Below, piece after piece: positions 48,111-60,225 of a DNA stretch of 64,000 bases; within the stretch, counting starts at the first letter, position 1, and the number at the start of each line of letters is the position of its first letter. Under the pieces are notes generated by a model. That model was not told the origin of the DNA, searched no databases, and saw nothing but the letters and a program-made list of their open reading frames with translations. The position numbers and the translations under genes were made by a program. Origin of the DNA: Cacajao melanocephalus (taxonomy: Eukaryota > Chordata > Mammalia > Primates > Pitheciidae); NCBI GenBank assembly GCA_963573385.1, contig CAUYLG010070415.1, positions 1-64,000 of the forward strand, in the 5' to 3' direction.

Positions 48111-49462
48111 ATTTATTATTTGTCATTGTTTTTAGGCAGAATCACGGTTAAGATCATAGAGATAGTAGTTAATATATGATACAACCAGAATATAAACCCA
48201 TGCTGTGATTTCATGTATTAAACATGTATTCTCTTCACATTTTTACCTCTTTGATCATAACTGCTTTATATTTTTTCCTTAAATGAAGTTCATTTCATTT
48301 ATATTTTCTCATTTTACTATGAATTAAATGTTTCATTCACATATATCAAGATGATATCCTGGATGTGCTGACATTCAACATTAGCCTTGGCATTGCTTTG
48401 TTTGAGTGATATCACTCATTTTAACCCATCCATATGTTGCTACAAAGTGAACAAGATTCATCTTACAAGGTGACAGAGAAGACTTAGACGAACTGCACCT
48501 TGGAACAGACTGAGTTTTGATGTGTGAATCAACTTATGTGTTCGAATTTAACCTGTGAATTTGATATGTTTATGTCGGATGCATTATACCTAGGAAGAAA
48601 GGAGATAAAAATTGGGGGAGAGAGGGGAAGATGTAAAAAAAGAGGAGAACTTTGCCTTCATTTTTGATGTATCACTAAATATTTGTCCATTTAAAATTTG
48701 TTTTAAAATGGGTCTCATATCTATATTCAAAATGTCTTACATGCTCACCAAAACACACATCAAACTCTTTGGCATGTTTTTGTTTCCTTGATTAAAATGG
48801 ATTCTACATAGCTGATAGATATATTTGGAGAATTTAGAATATCATGCAAGGACCTAGTGACTCTCAGCAGGAGGACAGAGGGCAATGATTCCCTCTGCAC
48901 CACTGGCTCATTTACTACTTAATCCCTGATGTTTCTCTAGATGACTTGAAGACAATTACAGTCAGACCGCATCCCCGGGTGTTGCCCCTATTTAACCCAC
49001 TAGTGATATGAATGTAAGAAAAATGTTCAAGCCTAAAGACATTAAATGATGAAGTCTTTTGTCTGTGTGTCATCAGGAATAAACAGCCACACTAAGTTTT
49101 TGTGCTTGATGTGCTGCCAAGTTTCCCTGAGGCAGACTTGGCAGGCTTTGTCCCAAAGAGAAGAATTCACAGCCTACTGCTCACCCAGGCCAGGCCATCC
49201 TTGTGTGAGTATCCATAGGACAGCTAGAGCTGCCAGTTGTAGTGGCGGTGTTTGCAGAAAGCCAGCTTTTAAAATTTTTTATTGAACTTGGAAAAGTTCA
49301 GATTCTAGAAAATAGAAGGAAATGTTTCATTTTAGAATGTCAAGTGTAGCATAGGTTGGAATGAAAAGATCTGAAACTGGAGTTTCCAAGGAAGTCTGTG
49401 ATATTAGAGTCGTATGTGTTACACTGAGTTACATTCTTATTTTTCTCTTCCACGAATGGGGC

Positions 49463-50253
49463 AGGCAGAATAATGCCTCTGTCCCAAAAGATCTCTATGT
49501 CCTAATCTCTGGAACTGTGGAAATGTTATCTTAATTGCAAAAAGGAACTTTCAAATGTTTAATGTCATAGATGGGGAGATTTTCCTGAATGGCTTGGGTG
49601 TGCACAGTCTAATCACATGAGTCCTTAAAAGCAGAGCTTCCCTGGCCATTGTCAGAGATAATGATAGTGAAAGAAGTGTCAGAGAAATATGACTTTGCTG
49701 GCTTTGGAAATGAAGGAATAAGGCCATACGCCAAGGAATGCAGGTGGCCTCTAGAAGCTGGAAAATGCAAGGAATTATATTCATTCTCCCTAAAGCATCC
49801 AGAAATGAACCCTCTCAAAACCTTTTTTAAGTGCAGGGATACCTGTGATGGAGTTCCAATTTATAGAACTCTCAGATAATAAATTTATGTATTTTGTTTT
49901 TGAGACAGGGTCTCGCTCTGTGGCCCAGACCAGAGAGCAGTGGTGTGATCTCAGCTCACTGCAATCTCCACACCCCAGGCTCAGATGATCCTCCCACCTT
50001 AGCCTCCCGAGTAGTGGTACTACTTTCACACACCATCATGCCCAGCTAATTTTTCTATTTTTAGTAGAGACAGGGTTTCTCCACGTTGCCCAGGCTGATC
50101 TTGTACTCCTGGGCTCAAGCCATCTGCCCACCTTGGCTCCCAGAGTGCTGAGATTATAGGCATGAGCCACCACACCTGGCCTTTAATGTGTGTTCTTAAG
50201 AAATTAAATTGGTAATAATTTGTTCATGACAGCAATAGAAAATTAATACAATT
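49463..50253 (+). mobile_element. MaLR-type (MLT1/MST-like) LTR, interrupted by Alu
   Basis: Landmarks in order are GGCAGAATAATG, ATGTCCTAATCTCTGGAACT, GTCCTTAAAAGCAG, GCCAAGGAATGCAGGTGGCC, TCTAGAAGCTGG and AGATAATAAATTTATGT. After the Alu comes AATAGAAAATTAATACA. These match my memory of an ancient ERVL-MaLR LTR family. No coding capacity. Confidence 0.6.
49893..50181 (-). mobile_element. Alu inserted in a MaLR-type LTR
   Basis: Antisense full Alu that splits an older LTR-like element. The LTR 3' end resumes at about 50190. Decayed tttatgta / tttaatgt flanks may be the target-site duplication. Confidence 0.92.
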
Positions 50254-50611
50254 AGCTTTTGAGTTATAGCTTAATCTATGCTTCTTTTAATAATTTTAAA
50301 AATAAAGATGAATCAATTCTGAAGTTTTAAAACTCTGGAAATGTCCTTACTGATTTATGCAAAAAGATAACATGTTATTTTCTAGACCTCTTTCTCAAGC
50401 AGTACAGAATAACACAGTAATATATAACAAAGATGTCATTTATTCAGTCATTAGAATGTATTGAGCTTACTGCATGCCAGGACTTACGATATACAAAGAA
50501 AAATGGCAACATCACTTTCCTTTAAGAATCTCTTAACCCAATTTAATTTAACTTAATCCAATTCAATAAATATTTATTTCACATGAGAGTGGCTGCCTAA
50601 AACATATCTGA

Positions 50612-51006
50612 GATAGTTTCCTATTGCTGTATAACAAATTACCACAAAATTTGTGGCTTAAGACTACATATGCTTATTATCTTACAGCTCCTAAGGATGA
50701 TTGCTTAGCTAGTCTCTCTGATCAGGGTCTCATGGAGTTGTAATCAAAATGTAGCCATGCTGCATTCTTTCTGAAAGTTCAAGGTCCTCTTCCAAACACA
50801 CCTGGTTTTTGGCAAAATTCAGTTCCTTGCTTTTGCAGAAGTAAGGTCCTTAGCTCCTTTAGGCCACCCACAGGTTTTTGTACCATAGATTTCCTCATTG
50901 GCTCTTTAAAATGCGGTTGTTTGCTTCTTCAGGGTTAGTAGAGTCTCTCACTTCAATCTGCTGAGATGGGATCTCATATAAGCATAATCATGGTATTGAC
51001 ATACCA
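50612..51006 (-). mobile_element. MaLR-type LTR, minus strand, split by the L1
   Basis: It begins GATAGTTTCCTATTGCTGTA, ATTACCACAAAATTTGTGGC and TTATTATCTTACAGCTCC, the reverse complement of the end of the same kind of element as the neighbour. A further piece (CCCACACTCAAGAGGAGGAG, about 57160-57290) resumes after the L1. Confidence 0.55.
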
Positions 51007-51262
51007 ACACTTTCATATATTTTTTTTTAATTGCACTTTAGGTTCTGGTGTACATGTGTAGATCATGCAGAATTGTTGCATAGGTACACACATGGCAATG
51101 TGGTTTGCTGCCTCCATCCGCCTGTCACCTACGTCTGGTATTTCTTCCCATGTTATCCCTCCCTGACGTCCCCACCTCCCCGCTGTTCCTCCCCTGGCCC
51201 CCCCTTAACAGACCCCAGTGTGTGATGCTCCCCTCCCTGTACCCATGTGTTCTCCTTGTTCC

Positions 51263-54200
51263 TCACCTGCCTATGAGTGAGAACATGCGTTGTTTGATTT
51301 TCTGTTCTTGCGTCAGTTTGCTGAGAATTATGGTTTCCAGATTCATCCATGTCCCTACAAAGGACACGAATTCATCATTTTTTATGGCTGCATAGTATTC
51401 CATGGTGTATATGTGCCACATTTTCCCTGTCCAGTCTATCATTGATGGGCATTTGGGTTGGTTCCAAGTCTTTGCTATTGTAAACAGTTTCACAATGAAT
51501 ATACGTCTGCCTGTGTCTTTATAATAGAATGATTTATAATCCTTTGGGTATATACTCAGTAATGGGATCGCTGGGTCAAATGGAATTTCTATTTCTAGGT
51601 CCTTGAGGTAGCGCCACACTATCTTCCACAACGGTTGAACTAGTTTACACTCCCACCAACAGTGTAAAAGTGTTCCTACTTCTCCACATCCTCTCCAGCA
51701 TCTGTTGTCTCGCAGATTTTTCAATGATCGCCATTCTAACTGGCGTGAGGTGGTATCTCCATGTGGTTTTGATTTGCATTTCTCTAATAATCAGTGATGA
51801 TGAGCATTTTTTCATATGTTTGTTGGCCTCATATATGTCTTCTTTTGAAAAGTGTCTGTTCATATCCTTTGCCCACTTTTGGATGGGTTTGTTTGTTTTT
51901 TCTTGTAGATCTGTTTTAGTTCTTTGTAGATTCTGGATATTAGCCCTTGGTCAGATGGATAGATTGCAAAAATTTTTTCCCATTCTATTGGTTGCCAGTT
52001 CACTCTAATGATTGTTTCTTTTGCTGTACAGAAGCTCTGGAGTTTAATTGGATCCCATTTGTCTATTTTGGCTTTTGTTGCCAGTGCTTTTGGTGTTCTA
52101 GTCATGAAGTCCTTGCCTATGCCTGTGTCCTGAATGGTTTTGCCTAGATTTTCTTCTAGGGTTTTTATGGTGTTAGGTCTTATGTTTAAATCTTTAATCC
52201 ATCTGGCGTTAATTTTAGTGTAAGGTGTCAGGAAGGAGTCCAGTTTCAGCTTTCTGCACACGGCTAGCCAGTTTTCCCAACACCATTTATTAAACAAGTA
52301 ATCGTTTCCCCATTGCTTGTTTTTGTCATGTTTGTCAAAGATCAGATGGTTGTAGATGTGTGACATTGTCTCCAGGGCCTCTGTTCTGTTCCATTGGTCT
52401 ATATCTCTGTTTTGATACCAATACCATGCAGTTTGAATTACTGTTGCCTTATACTATAGTTTGAAATCAGGTAGCGTGATGCTGCCAGCTTTGTTTTTTC
52501 TGCTTAGGATTGTCTTGGCTATGCGGGCTCTCTTTTGGTTCCACATGAAGTTTGATGTGGTTTTTTCCAGCTCTGTCAAGAAGGTCATTGGTAGTTTGAA
52601 GGGGATAGCGTTAAATCTATAGATTACTTTGGGCAGTATGGCCATTTTCACAATATTGATTCTTTCTAACCATGAGCTTGGAATGTTTCTCCATCTGTTT
52701 GTGTTCTCCTTATTTCTTTGAGCAGTGGTTTGTAGTTCTTGAAGACGTCCTTTACATCCTTTGTGAGTTGTATTCCTAAATATTTTATTCTCTTTGTAGC
52801 AATTGTGAATGGGAGTTTGCTCATGATTTGGCTCACTGTTAGTCTGTTATTGGTATATAGGAATGCTTGTGATTTCTGCACATTGATTTTGTATCCTGAG
52901 ACTTTGCTGAAGTTGCTTATCAGTTTAAGGAGATTTTAGGCTGAGATGATAGGGTCTTCTAAGTATACAGTCATGTCGTCTGCAAATAGAGACAATTTGA
53001 CTTCTTCCTTTCCTAACTGAATACCCTTTATTTCTTTTCCTTGCCTAATTGCTCTGGCTAGAACTTCCAATACTATAGTGAATAGGAGTGATGGGAGAGG
53101 GCATCCTTGTCTAGTGCCAGATTTCAAAGGGAATGCTTCCAGCATTTGCCCCTTCAGTATGATATTGGCTGTAGGTTTGCCATAAATAGCTTTTATTTTT
53201 TTGAGTATGTTCCTTGGATTCCTTGTTTATTGAGAGTTTTAAGCATAAAGCACTGTTGAATTTTGTCAAAGGCCTTCTCTGCATCTGTTGAGATAATCAT
53301 GTGGTTTTTGTCTTTGGTTCTATTTATGTGGTGGATTACGTTTATAGACCAACATCATCCTGATACCAAAACCCGGCAGAGACTCAACAAAAAAAGAAAT
53401 CTTCAGGCCAATATCTATGATGAACACAGATGCAAAAATCTTCAATAAAATACTGGCAAACCAAATCCATAGAATGGTCTCATAAAATGATTTGGGAAAG
53501 ATTTGCTCTTTTTGTATTGTTTGGAATAGTTTCAGAAGGAATGGTAGCAGGTCCTCTTTGTATGTCTGGTAGAATTCAGCTGTGAAACCGTCTGGACCTG
53601 GACTTTTTTTGGTTGGTAGGCTATTAATTGCTGCCTCAACTTCAGCCCTTGTTATTCGTCTATTCAAGATTTCAACTTATTCTGGATTTAGGCTTGGGAG
53701 GGTGCAAGTGTCCAGGAATTTATCCATTTCTTCCAGGTTTACTGGTTTATGTGCATAGAGTTGTTTGTAGTAATTTCTGATTGTAGTTTGTATTTCTGTG
53801 GAATCAATGGTGTTTTTAATTGCAGCTATTTGATTCTTCTCCCTTTTCTTTTTTATTAATCTGGCTAGCAGTCTGTCTATTTTGTTGATCTTTAAAAACA
53901 CCAGCTCCTGCATTTATTGATTTTTTGAAGGGTTTTTTTGTGTCTCTATCTCCTTAAGTTCTGCTCTGATCTTAGTTATTTCTTGTCTTCTGCTAGCTTT
54001 TGAGGTTTTTTTAAATCTTGCTCCTCTAGCTCTTTCAACTTTGACGATAGGGTGTCAATTTTAGATCTTTCCTCGCTTCTTATGTGGGCATTTATTGCTA
54101 TAAATTTCCCTCTAGACACTGCTTTAAATGTGTCCCAGAGATTCTGGTACGTTCTGTCTTGGTTCCCATTGGTTTCAAAGAACATCTTTATTTCTGCCTT

Positions 54201-54989
54201 CATTTCATTGTTTATCTAGTCGACATTCAGGAGTTGTTCAGTTTCCATGAAGCTGTGCGGTTCTGAGTTAGTTTCTTAATTCCGAGTTCTAATTTGATTG
54301 CCCTGTGGTCTGAGAGCCTGTTATGATTTCCGTTCTTTAGCATTTGCTGAGGAGTGATTTACTTCCAATTATGTGGTCAGTTTTAGAGCAGGTGCAATGC
54401 GGTGCTGAGAAGAATGTATATTCTGTGGATTTAGGGTGGAGTTTTCTGTATATGTTTGTTAGATCCACTTGGTCCAGATCTGAGTTCAAGTCCTAGATAT
54501 TCTTATTAATTTTCTGTCTCGTTGATCTGCCTAATTTTGACAGTGGAGGTTAAAGTCTCCCATTGTTATTGTGTGGGAGTCTAAGTCTCTTTGTAGGTCA
54601 TTAAGAACCTGCTTTATGTACCTGGGTGCTCCTGTTTTGGGTGCATATATATTTAGGATCATTAGCTCTTCTTGATGCATTAATCCTTTTACCATTATGT
54701 AATGCCCTTCTTTGTCTCTTTTGATCTTTGTTGATTTAAAGTCCATTTTATCAGAGATGAGGATTGCAACTCCTGCTTTTTTTTGCTCTCCATTTGCTTG
54801 ATAAATCTTCCTCCATCTCTTTGCTTTGAGTCTATGTGTGTCCTTGCATGTGAGATGGGTTTCCTGAATATAGCACTCCAATGGGTCTTGACTTTTTACC
54901 CAATTTGCCAGTCTGTGTCTTTTGATTGGGGCATTTAACCCATTTACATTTAACGTTAATATTGTTATGTGTGAATTTGATCCTGCCAT
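51263..54989 (-). pseudogene. L1 ORF2 (endonuclease/reverse transcriptase), broken
   Basis: The endonuclease domain is open at 54989-54531 (SNSHITILTLNVNGLNAP, CYIQETHLTC, MGDFN). The reverse transcriptase follows in pieces: [15 protein letters not shown] (53667 on), [11 protein letters not shown] and [11 protein letters not shown], the FADD catalytic motif (53145-52936). The C-terminal cysteine-rich part ([21 protein letters not shown]) ends at 51263. Stops and frameshifts separate the pieces. The stretch 53346-53480 lies in reverse orientation and about 90 bases next to it are missing. Confidence 0.93.
53346..53480 (+). repeat. Inverted segment inside the L1 reverse transcriptase
   Basis: The plus strand encodes ORF2 sequence in sense ([31 protein letters not shown]), whereas the surrounding L1 is on the minus strand. 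The ends carry a 6-bp inverted repeat, agacca (53346-53351) and tggtct (53475-53480). The family residues between LANQI and the [12 protein letters not shown] part are missing. Confidence 0.85.
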
Positions 54990-55052
54990 GTTGATGCTAG
55001 CTGGATGTTTTGCCCGTTAGTTGACGCTTGTTTTTCATTGTGTTAATGGTCT

Positions 55053-56078
55053 TTACCGTTTGGTACGTTTTTGGAGTGGCTGGTACTGGTTGTTCCTTTC
55101 CTTGTTTAGTGCTTCTTTCAGGAGTTCTTGTAAGGCAGGCCTGGTGGTGACGAAATTGCTCGGCAATTGCTTGTCCATAAAGGATTTTCTTTCTGCTTTG
55201 CTTATGAAGCTTAGTTTGGCTGGATATGAAATTCTAGGTTGAAAGTTCTTTTCTTTAAGGATGTTGAATATTGGTCCCCACTCTCTTTTGGCATGTAAGG
55301 TTTCTGCCAAGAGATCTACTGTGAGTCTGATGGGCCTCCCTTTGTGGGTAACCCAGCCTTTCTCTCTGGCTGCCCTTAGCATTTTTTCCTTCATTTCAAC
55401 TCTGGTGAATCTGACGATTATGTGCCTTGGGGTTTCTCTTCTTGAGGAGTATCTTTGTGATCTTCTCTGTATTTCCTGGACTTGAATGGTGGCCTAGCTT
55501 GCTAGGTTGGGGAAGTTCTCCTGTATAATATCCTGAAGAGTGTTTTCCAGCTTGGATTCATTCTCTCCATCACATTCAGGTACAGCTATCAAACGTAGAT
55601 TAGGTCTTTTCATGTAATCTCATGTTTCTTGGAGGCTTTGTTCATTTCTTTTCACTCTTTTTTCTCTATTCTTGCCTTCTCATTTTATTTCATTGAGTTG
55701 ATCTTCAATCTCCGATATCTTTTCTTCTGCTTTGTTGATTCAGCTATTGAAACTTGTGCATGCTTCGTGAAGTTCTTGTGCTGTGTTTTTCAGCTCCATC
55801 AAGTCGTTTATATTCTTCTCTAAGCTGTTTTTTCTAGTTAGCATCTCATCTAACCTTCTTTCTAGGTTCTTATTTTCTTTGCATTGGGTTAGCACATGTT
55901 CTTTTAGCTCTGAGAAGTTTGTTATTACCCATCTTCCGAAGCCTGTTTCTGTCAATTCATCAGATTCATTCTCCATCCATCTTTTATCCGTACCTGGTTA
56001 GGAGTTGCGATCCTTTGGAGGAGGAGAAGTGTTCTGGTTTTGGGTGTTTTCATCCTTTTTGCACTGGTTTCTTCCCAT
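55053..56078 (-). pseudogene. L1 ORF1, broken
   Basis: The start at 56078 reads MGRNQCKKDENTQNQ and meets a stop after about 26 codons. An open piece (55976-55740) gives the coiled coil (MLTRKNSLEKNINDLMELKN). After further breaks the C-terminal domain is open at 55394-55053 (MKEKMLRAAREKG, KREWGPIFNILKEKNFQPRI) and ends at the family position. Confidence 0.92.
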
Positions 56079-57120
56079 CTTAGTGGCTTTATCTACCTGT
56101 GGTCTTTGTAGTTGGTGACTTTCAGATGGGGTCTCTGAGTGGACGTCCTCTTTGTTGATGTTGAAGTTATTTCTTTCTGTTTCTTAGTTTTCCTTCTAAC
56201 AGTCAGGCCCCTCTGCTGCAGGACTGCTGGAGGTCCACTCCAGACCCTGCTTTCCTGGGGATCACCCATGGGGGCTACAAAACAGTAAGGGTTGCTGCCA
56301 GTCTTCTTCTGTTATCTTCGTCCCAGAAGGCTACCCACCAGATGTCTGCCTGAACTCTCCTTTATGAGGTGTCTCTTTGGGTATATGGTGGTTGGAGAGC
56401 TGCTTGAGGAGACAGTCTGTCCCTTATAGGAGCTCAGGTGCTGTGCTTGGAGCTCCGTTGTTCCATGCAGATATGCTGAGCAGGTACTTTTAAGTCTGCT
56501 GCAGTGGAACTCATAACCGCCTCTTTTCCCAGATGCTCTGTCATAGGAAGGTTGACTTTATTTATAAGTTCCTGTTGTGTTGCTGCCTTTTTTCATAGAT
56601 GCCCTGCTCTACACAGAGTAGTCTAGTCACTGTCTGACAGCAGGGGTGTTGCTGAGCTGCCGCAGGCTCTGCCCACCTGCTGTGTGAACTGCCTTGGTAG
56701 TGGTGGAGTGCCTCAGTGGTGGTGGTCGCCCTTCCCCCAACTGAGCTGGACTGTCCTGGGTCCAGCTGCACTTGCTGTGAAACTCTCAGTCCAGAGCGTT
56801 TCAGATTGCTTGTTTTGTCAGGGTGGTACCCTCCAAGCCAGATTGCCTGGCTCCCTGTCTCTGCCCCCTCCCTTTCAGTTGAATAGGTGGCTCTGTCTCC
56901 CAGGCATTTCAGGAGCCAGTTGAAACTGCCACCCAGAATTGTGTGAGTTTCTGTGCGCCAACCCGGCATTGGCTGAAACCACCGTGCTGAAAACTTGTGG
57001 CGCCTTTTGGCCCGGGAATCTCCTGGTCTGTGGACAGTGAAAATTTGTTTGGAAATGCAGTGGGCACTCACCCTCTGCATTGTTCTTGCTAGGAACTGCA
57101 CTCTGGAGCTGTTCCTATTT

Positions 57121-57131
57121 GGCCATCTTGG
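57121..57131 (-). promoter_or_regulatory. YY1-type site at the 5' end of the second L1
   Basis: The minus strand reads CCAAGATGGCC at the expected distance from the element's 5' end. Confidence 0.45.
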
Positions 57132-57399
57132 ATCCTCCCCCGACACTTTTATATTTTTCTTTTGCTTAAAAGCAAGCTACATGTTCCACCCACACTCAAG
57201 AGGAGGAGTTATACAAATGCATAACTCATTAAGGGTCACCGGAGAGTATGTCAGCCATGACCCATACACATTTTAAGGTACGTCATTTTCATGATGATGT
57301 AGTGGATACATTAAAGACGGAAAAGAAAATAAGACTTTTTTATGTTATAGATAAGAAATGATGAGAACCTAAATTAAGACAGGGGTTAGAAATGACATT

Positions 57400-58160
57400 A
57401 TCAAGTCTAAAAGGTATTTGGGAGGAGGAAAGGACATGATGATAAAATATCGATATGTGGCTTGATTCGTAGATTTATGACTCGGGAAATGGTAGAAAGA
57501 AATACCATTGACTGATCGAGGTAAGAGAATCAGCAATCAGATTTGGAGAGTAATGAATTCATTTTTGTTAATAAATGGCACACTTATCTCTTCCTTTGAC
57601 CTACTGTGCATGAGAGTCTAAACTGACTCTTAAAATGCATTATTTCATTAAAATCTCACAGCAACCCAATGAGAATCATTAGCCACATTTCACAGTTGTG
57701 TAAACTGAGGCTCTGAGACATTAAATGCTTGCTTAGGATGGCAAAGCTAGTAGGAACAGTAATTAAATTCAAGCTCAGTTCCATCTCACATCAAGTTGAA
57801 GCTTTGGTGGACTATTGAGACATATAAGTCCAGGAGGCTGTTACAGAGAGCTCTGTGCCAGAGATGGAGATCTGGAAATCAGTAGCAATGTGGGTGTCAA
57901 CTGAATCCATAACAATGCTTGAGGTCACTCTAGGAGACTATGCAGATAAGGATTTAACTCTTGGATCTCAGTTAAGGGGTGGGAAAATAATATTTACCAA
58001 GAAAATAAAGAGTGATCATGCAAGTAACAGGAGAATAAAAGAACGTGATATCCTGGTGACCTTAAGAACAAACAGTAAAAGGAAGGAAGATGCAGTGGTC
58101 AATATCATCAGACGTGGCACAGTTAGAGCTGTGCATCCTGGTAATACTTTATTTTCCTCA
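57400..58160 (+). mobile_element. L2 remnant with an embedded MIR
   Basis: AAGTCCAGGAGGCTGTTACA and GAGATGGAGATCTGGAAATC resemble L2. A minus-strand MIR (AACCCAATGAGAATCATTAG, GTAAACTGAGGCTCTGAGAC) occupies about 57620-57780. The 108-codon plus frame at 57855-58181 falls within the L2-like text and is not considered a gene. Confidence 0.45.
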
Positions 58161-59369
58161 ACCTATCTTCTTACACGTTAGTAACATTTACCAGGAGAAT
58201 AACCGTTTCAGGTGGAAAGACCTGAGACGTAAACAGAAAAAAGTAGGAAGAGATTAACAATGCAAGTAAATGGGTTGTTTGATGACCAAATTCTGAGAGG
58301 AAAGATGTTTTCCTTACCCAGGCACCTGGAAATGTAGATAGATATTCAAGGCTGGTTTATGTATGTGGTTTAAACTTGGAATACTAACTTGGAAGAGCCT
58401 ATCTCATGATAAAAATGGTGCAAGAAAACAGGTTGAGTGACTATACAATTCATGAATCTCAGATAAGTAATTCTTCCCGCAGACAATAAAGGATTAAATG
58501 GAAAGGGTTAGCCCTGAATTTGCATCTTTGGAGCAGTTGTGGCAGCCTTTGCAGGAGCAGTAAAAACTTACATAATTAACCTGCATTATTGAAGGTACAT
58601 CAGTTTATCTATTAAAATATAAATAGAAACAATTCTTAATGTAATGAAACAAGAAAACAAATGCGATATGCAATTTTTAGTAATTTACAAAGTCTTGAAA
58701 CATTAATTTTAGTGATTGCTGAGGTCCTATATGAATATTCTTTAGCTATATTACAGGAAATAATAGTAATAATTTATATTTTGATGGATTATCACTTGAG
58801 CCAATATTATATTATAGTGTTTTTTAACCCTCACAGAGAAAATTTGCGTCTAGAACCAGAATATACAAATTTATTAAACACTTTTTGACACGTTAGATAT
58901 AGCAGATATTTTTATGAAGACAAACACCTTGGTTGAATAAATAAAGTATTAGGTCAAAATCATAAAAGGGAACACTTTGTTGCTTTCTGCTTTTTTGGTA
59001 TGCTTCAATTAAATCAAAAATAATTTAGTCATTATATAATTTCTAGTTTAGGAAAACCATTAGCCTTAAGATTTCTCTTTCAGCTTTGTCCCGGAAGGCT
59101 ATTTTTCAATTAACTTGCCATATAACTCTGAAACTTTCTGCAGCTATAATGGATGCAAGCATGTGTGTGCCCCTATAAAATTAAAATTCTAGATCAGCAT
59201 ATGGCAGTGTGGTATGTAAATCAAGAGATTTTCTCATAGTCACAATTTCTAATTTTGGTTGTGATTTCTCCAAAACCTTCTATAAAACCAATACAAAATA
59301 ACTTATTAGAATAGTTTTTAATGTCATATCTGGATGAAATCTAGGGTAAAAATTAGGGAATATATTTTG

Positions 59370-59560
59370 GCATTAAAGTTTAAATCCTGCCCTCTACCAC
59401 TTATCAGTTGTATGACATTGAGAACATTATATAACATCTCTAAGCCTAGTTTCCTTATAGGAGAACTTGAAAGTAGACTTTATAGATTTACTTTAAAGAC
59501 GAAATGAGATTGTATGTATAAGCCTGAGTGTACAACCTAGCATTCAATAGATACATACAC
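59370..59560 (+). mobile_element. MIR fragment
   Basis: CTACCACTTATCAGTTGTAT and CTCTAAGCCTAGTTTCC fit a sense MIR. Confidence 0.6.
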
Positions 59561-59577
59561 ACTATACCTATATAGTA

Positions 59578-59643
59578 GATATATATTATTGAAATCAATC
59601 ACACATATCAGATATCTATTATTGAACTCAATCACACGTATCT
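59578..59643 (+). repeat. 33-bp tandem duplication
   Basis: Two adjacent 33-bp copies share the core tattattgaa and caatcacac with a few differences. An AT-rich run follows. Confidence 0.8.
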
Positions 59644-60119
59644 ATGATATATATCATATCATATATATTAGTACATATGCGCATTTAATAAGTATTTTGA
59701 ATGCTTGCCACGTGTCCAATACTGTTCTATTCACTAGACATAAGCAGTGAACAAAACACAAAAAAATGCCTCTCCTTTCACAGAGCTCAGATACTTGAAA
59801 GCAATACAAATGGTAATGAAAAATATGCATGTAATTATTCTACAATATCACCTACATTTGGGTACCCACTATATTAGGAAAAGCTGAAAGCAAAACAAAA
59901 GTGAAAAAGGATTTTTAAAGCTTTAATAACATCATAGATGAATCTGTTGGTAATATGTGGGTGTCATTTCTTTTGTTTGGAAATTATAAATAAAAGTAAA
60001 GCACTAGTGTATAACAAAAGTATATAAGTAATTTATGTAACAGGTGAAGAGACAAATAAGGAAAGGCAATTTCAGACCATGGGGAGTAAAATTAGTTACA
60101 ATCTGTAGAATTTACAGGA

Positions 60120-60225
60120 AAGGTTTACATAGGCTATTTTCTTTGATCTTGAACAGCCTTGTCAGGTGTGTAGGGCAAACACTATATTCACATTTTATGA
60201 AGAAACAAAAAGGATTACAGGTGGC
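60120..60225 (-). mobile_element. MIR fragment (weak)
   Basis: ATTCACATTTTATGAAGAAA resembles a diverged reverse MIR core. Confidence 0.35.

Larger units (their letters stand above)
51019..57141 (-). mobile_element. Near full-length LINE-1, inactive
   Basis: About 6.1 kb on the minus strand: 5' UTR 57141 to about 56079, ORF1, ORF2, 3' UTR 51262-51030 and a short poly(A) (T run at about 51020). It is flanked by a target-site duplication, acactttcatat at 51007-51018 and acacttttatat at 57143-57154 (one mismatch). Both ORFs carry many stops and frameshifts. The 3' UTR (ACCTAAAGTGCAATT before the A tail) differs from the young human L1PA ending I know. A roughly 130-bp piece of ORF2 is inverted (see findings). 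Confidence 0.95.

Noticed and set aside
49551..49879. Overlapping frames on both strands
   Set aside because: They are within the MaLR-type LTR and have no coding history.
53263..53448. Plus-strand 61-codon frame with ORF2-like residues
   Set aside because: It is not a separate L1; it is the inverted piece of the surrounding minus-strand L1.
56684..56923. Plus-strand 79-codon frame in the second L1 5' UTR
   Set aside because: It is antisense to the L1 promoter region with no recognised motif or ORF0 match.
57855..58181. Plus-strand 108-codon frame
   Set aside because: It falls in L2-like sequence with no homology to a known protein that I can see.
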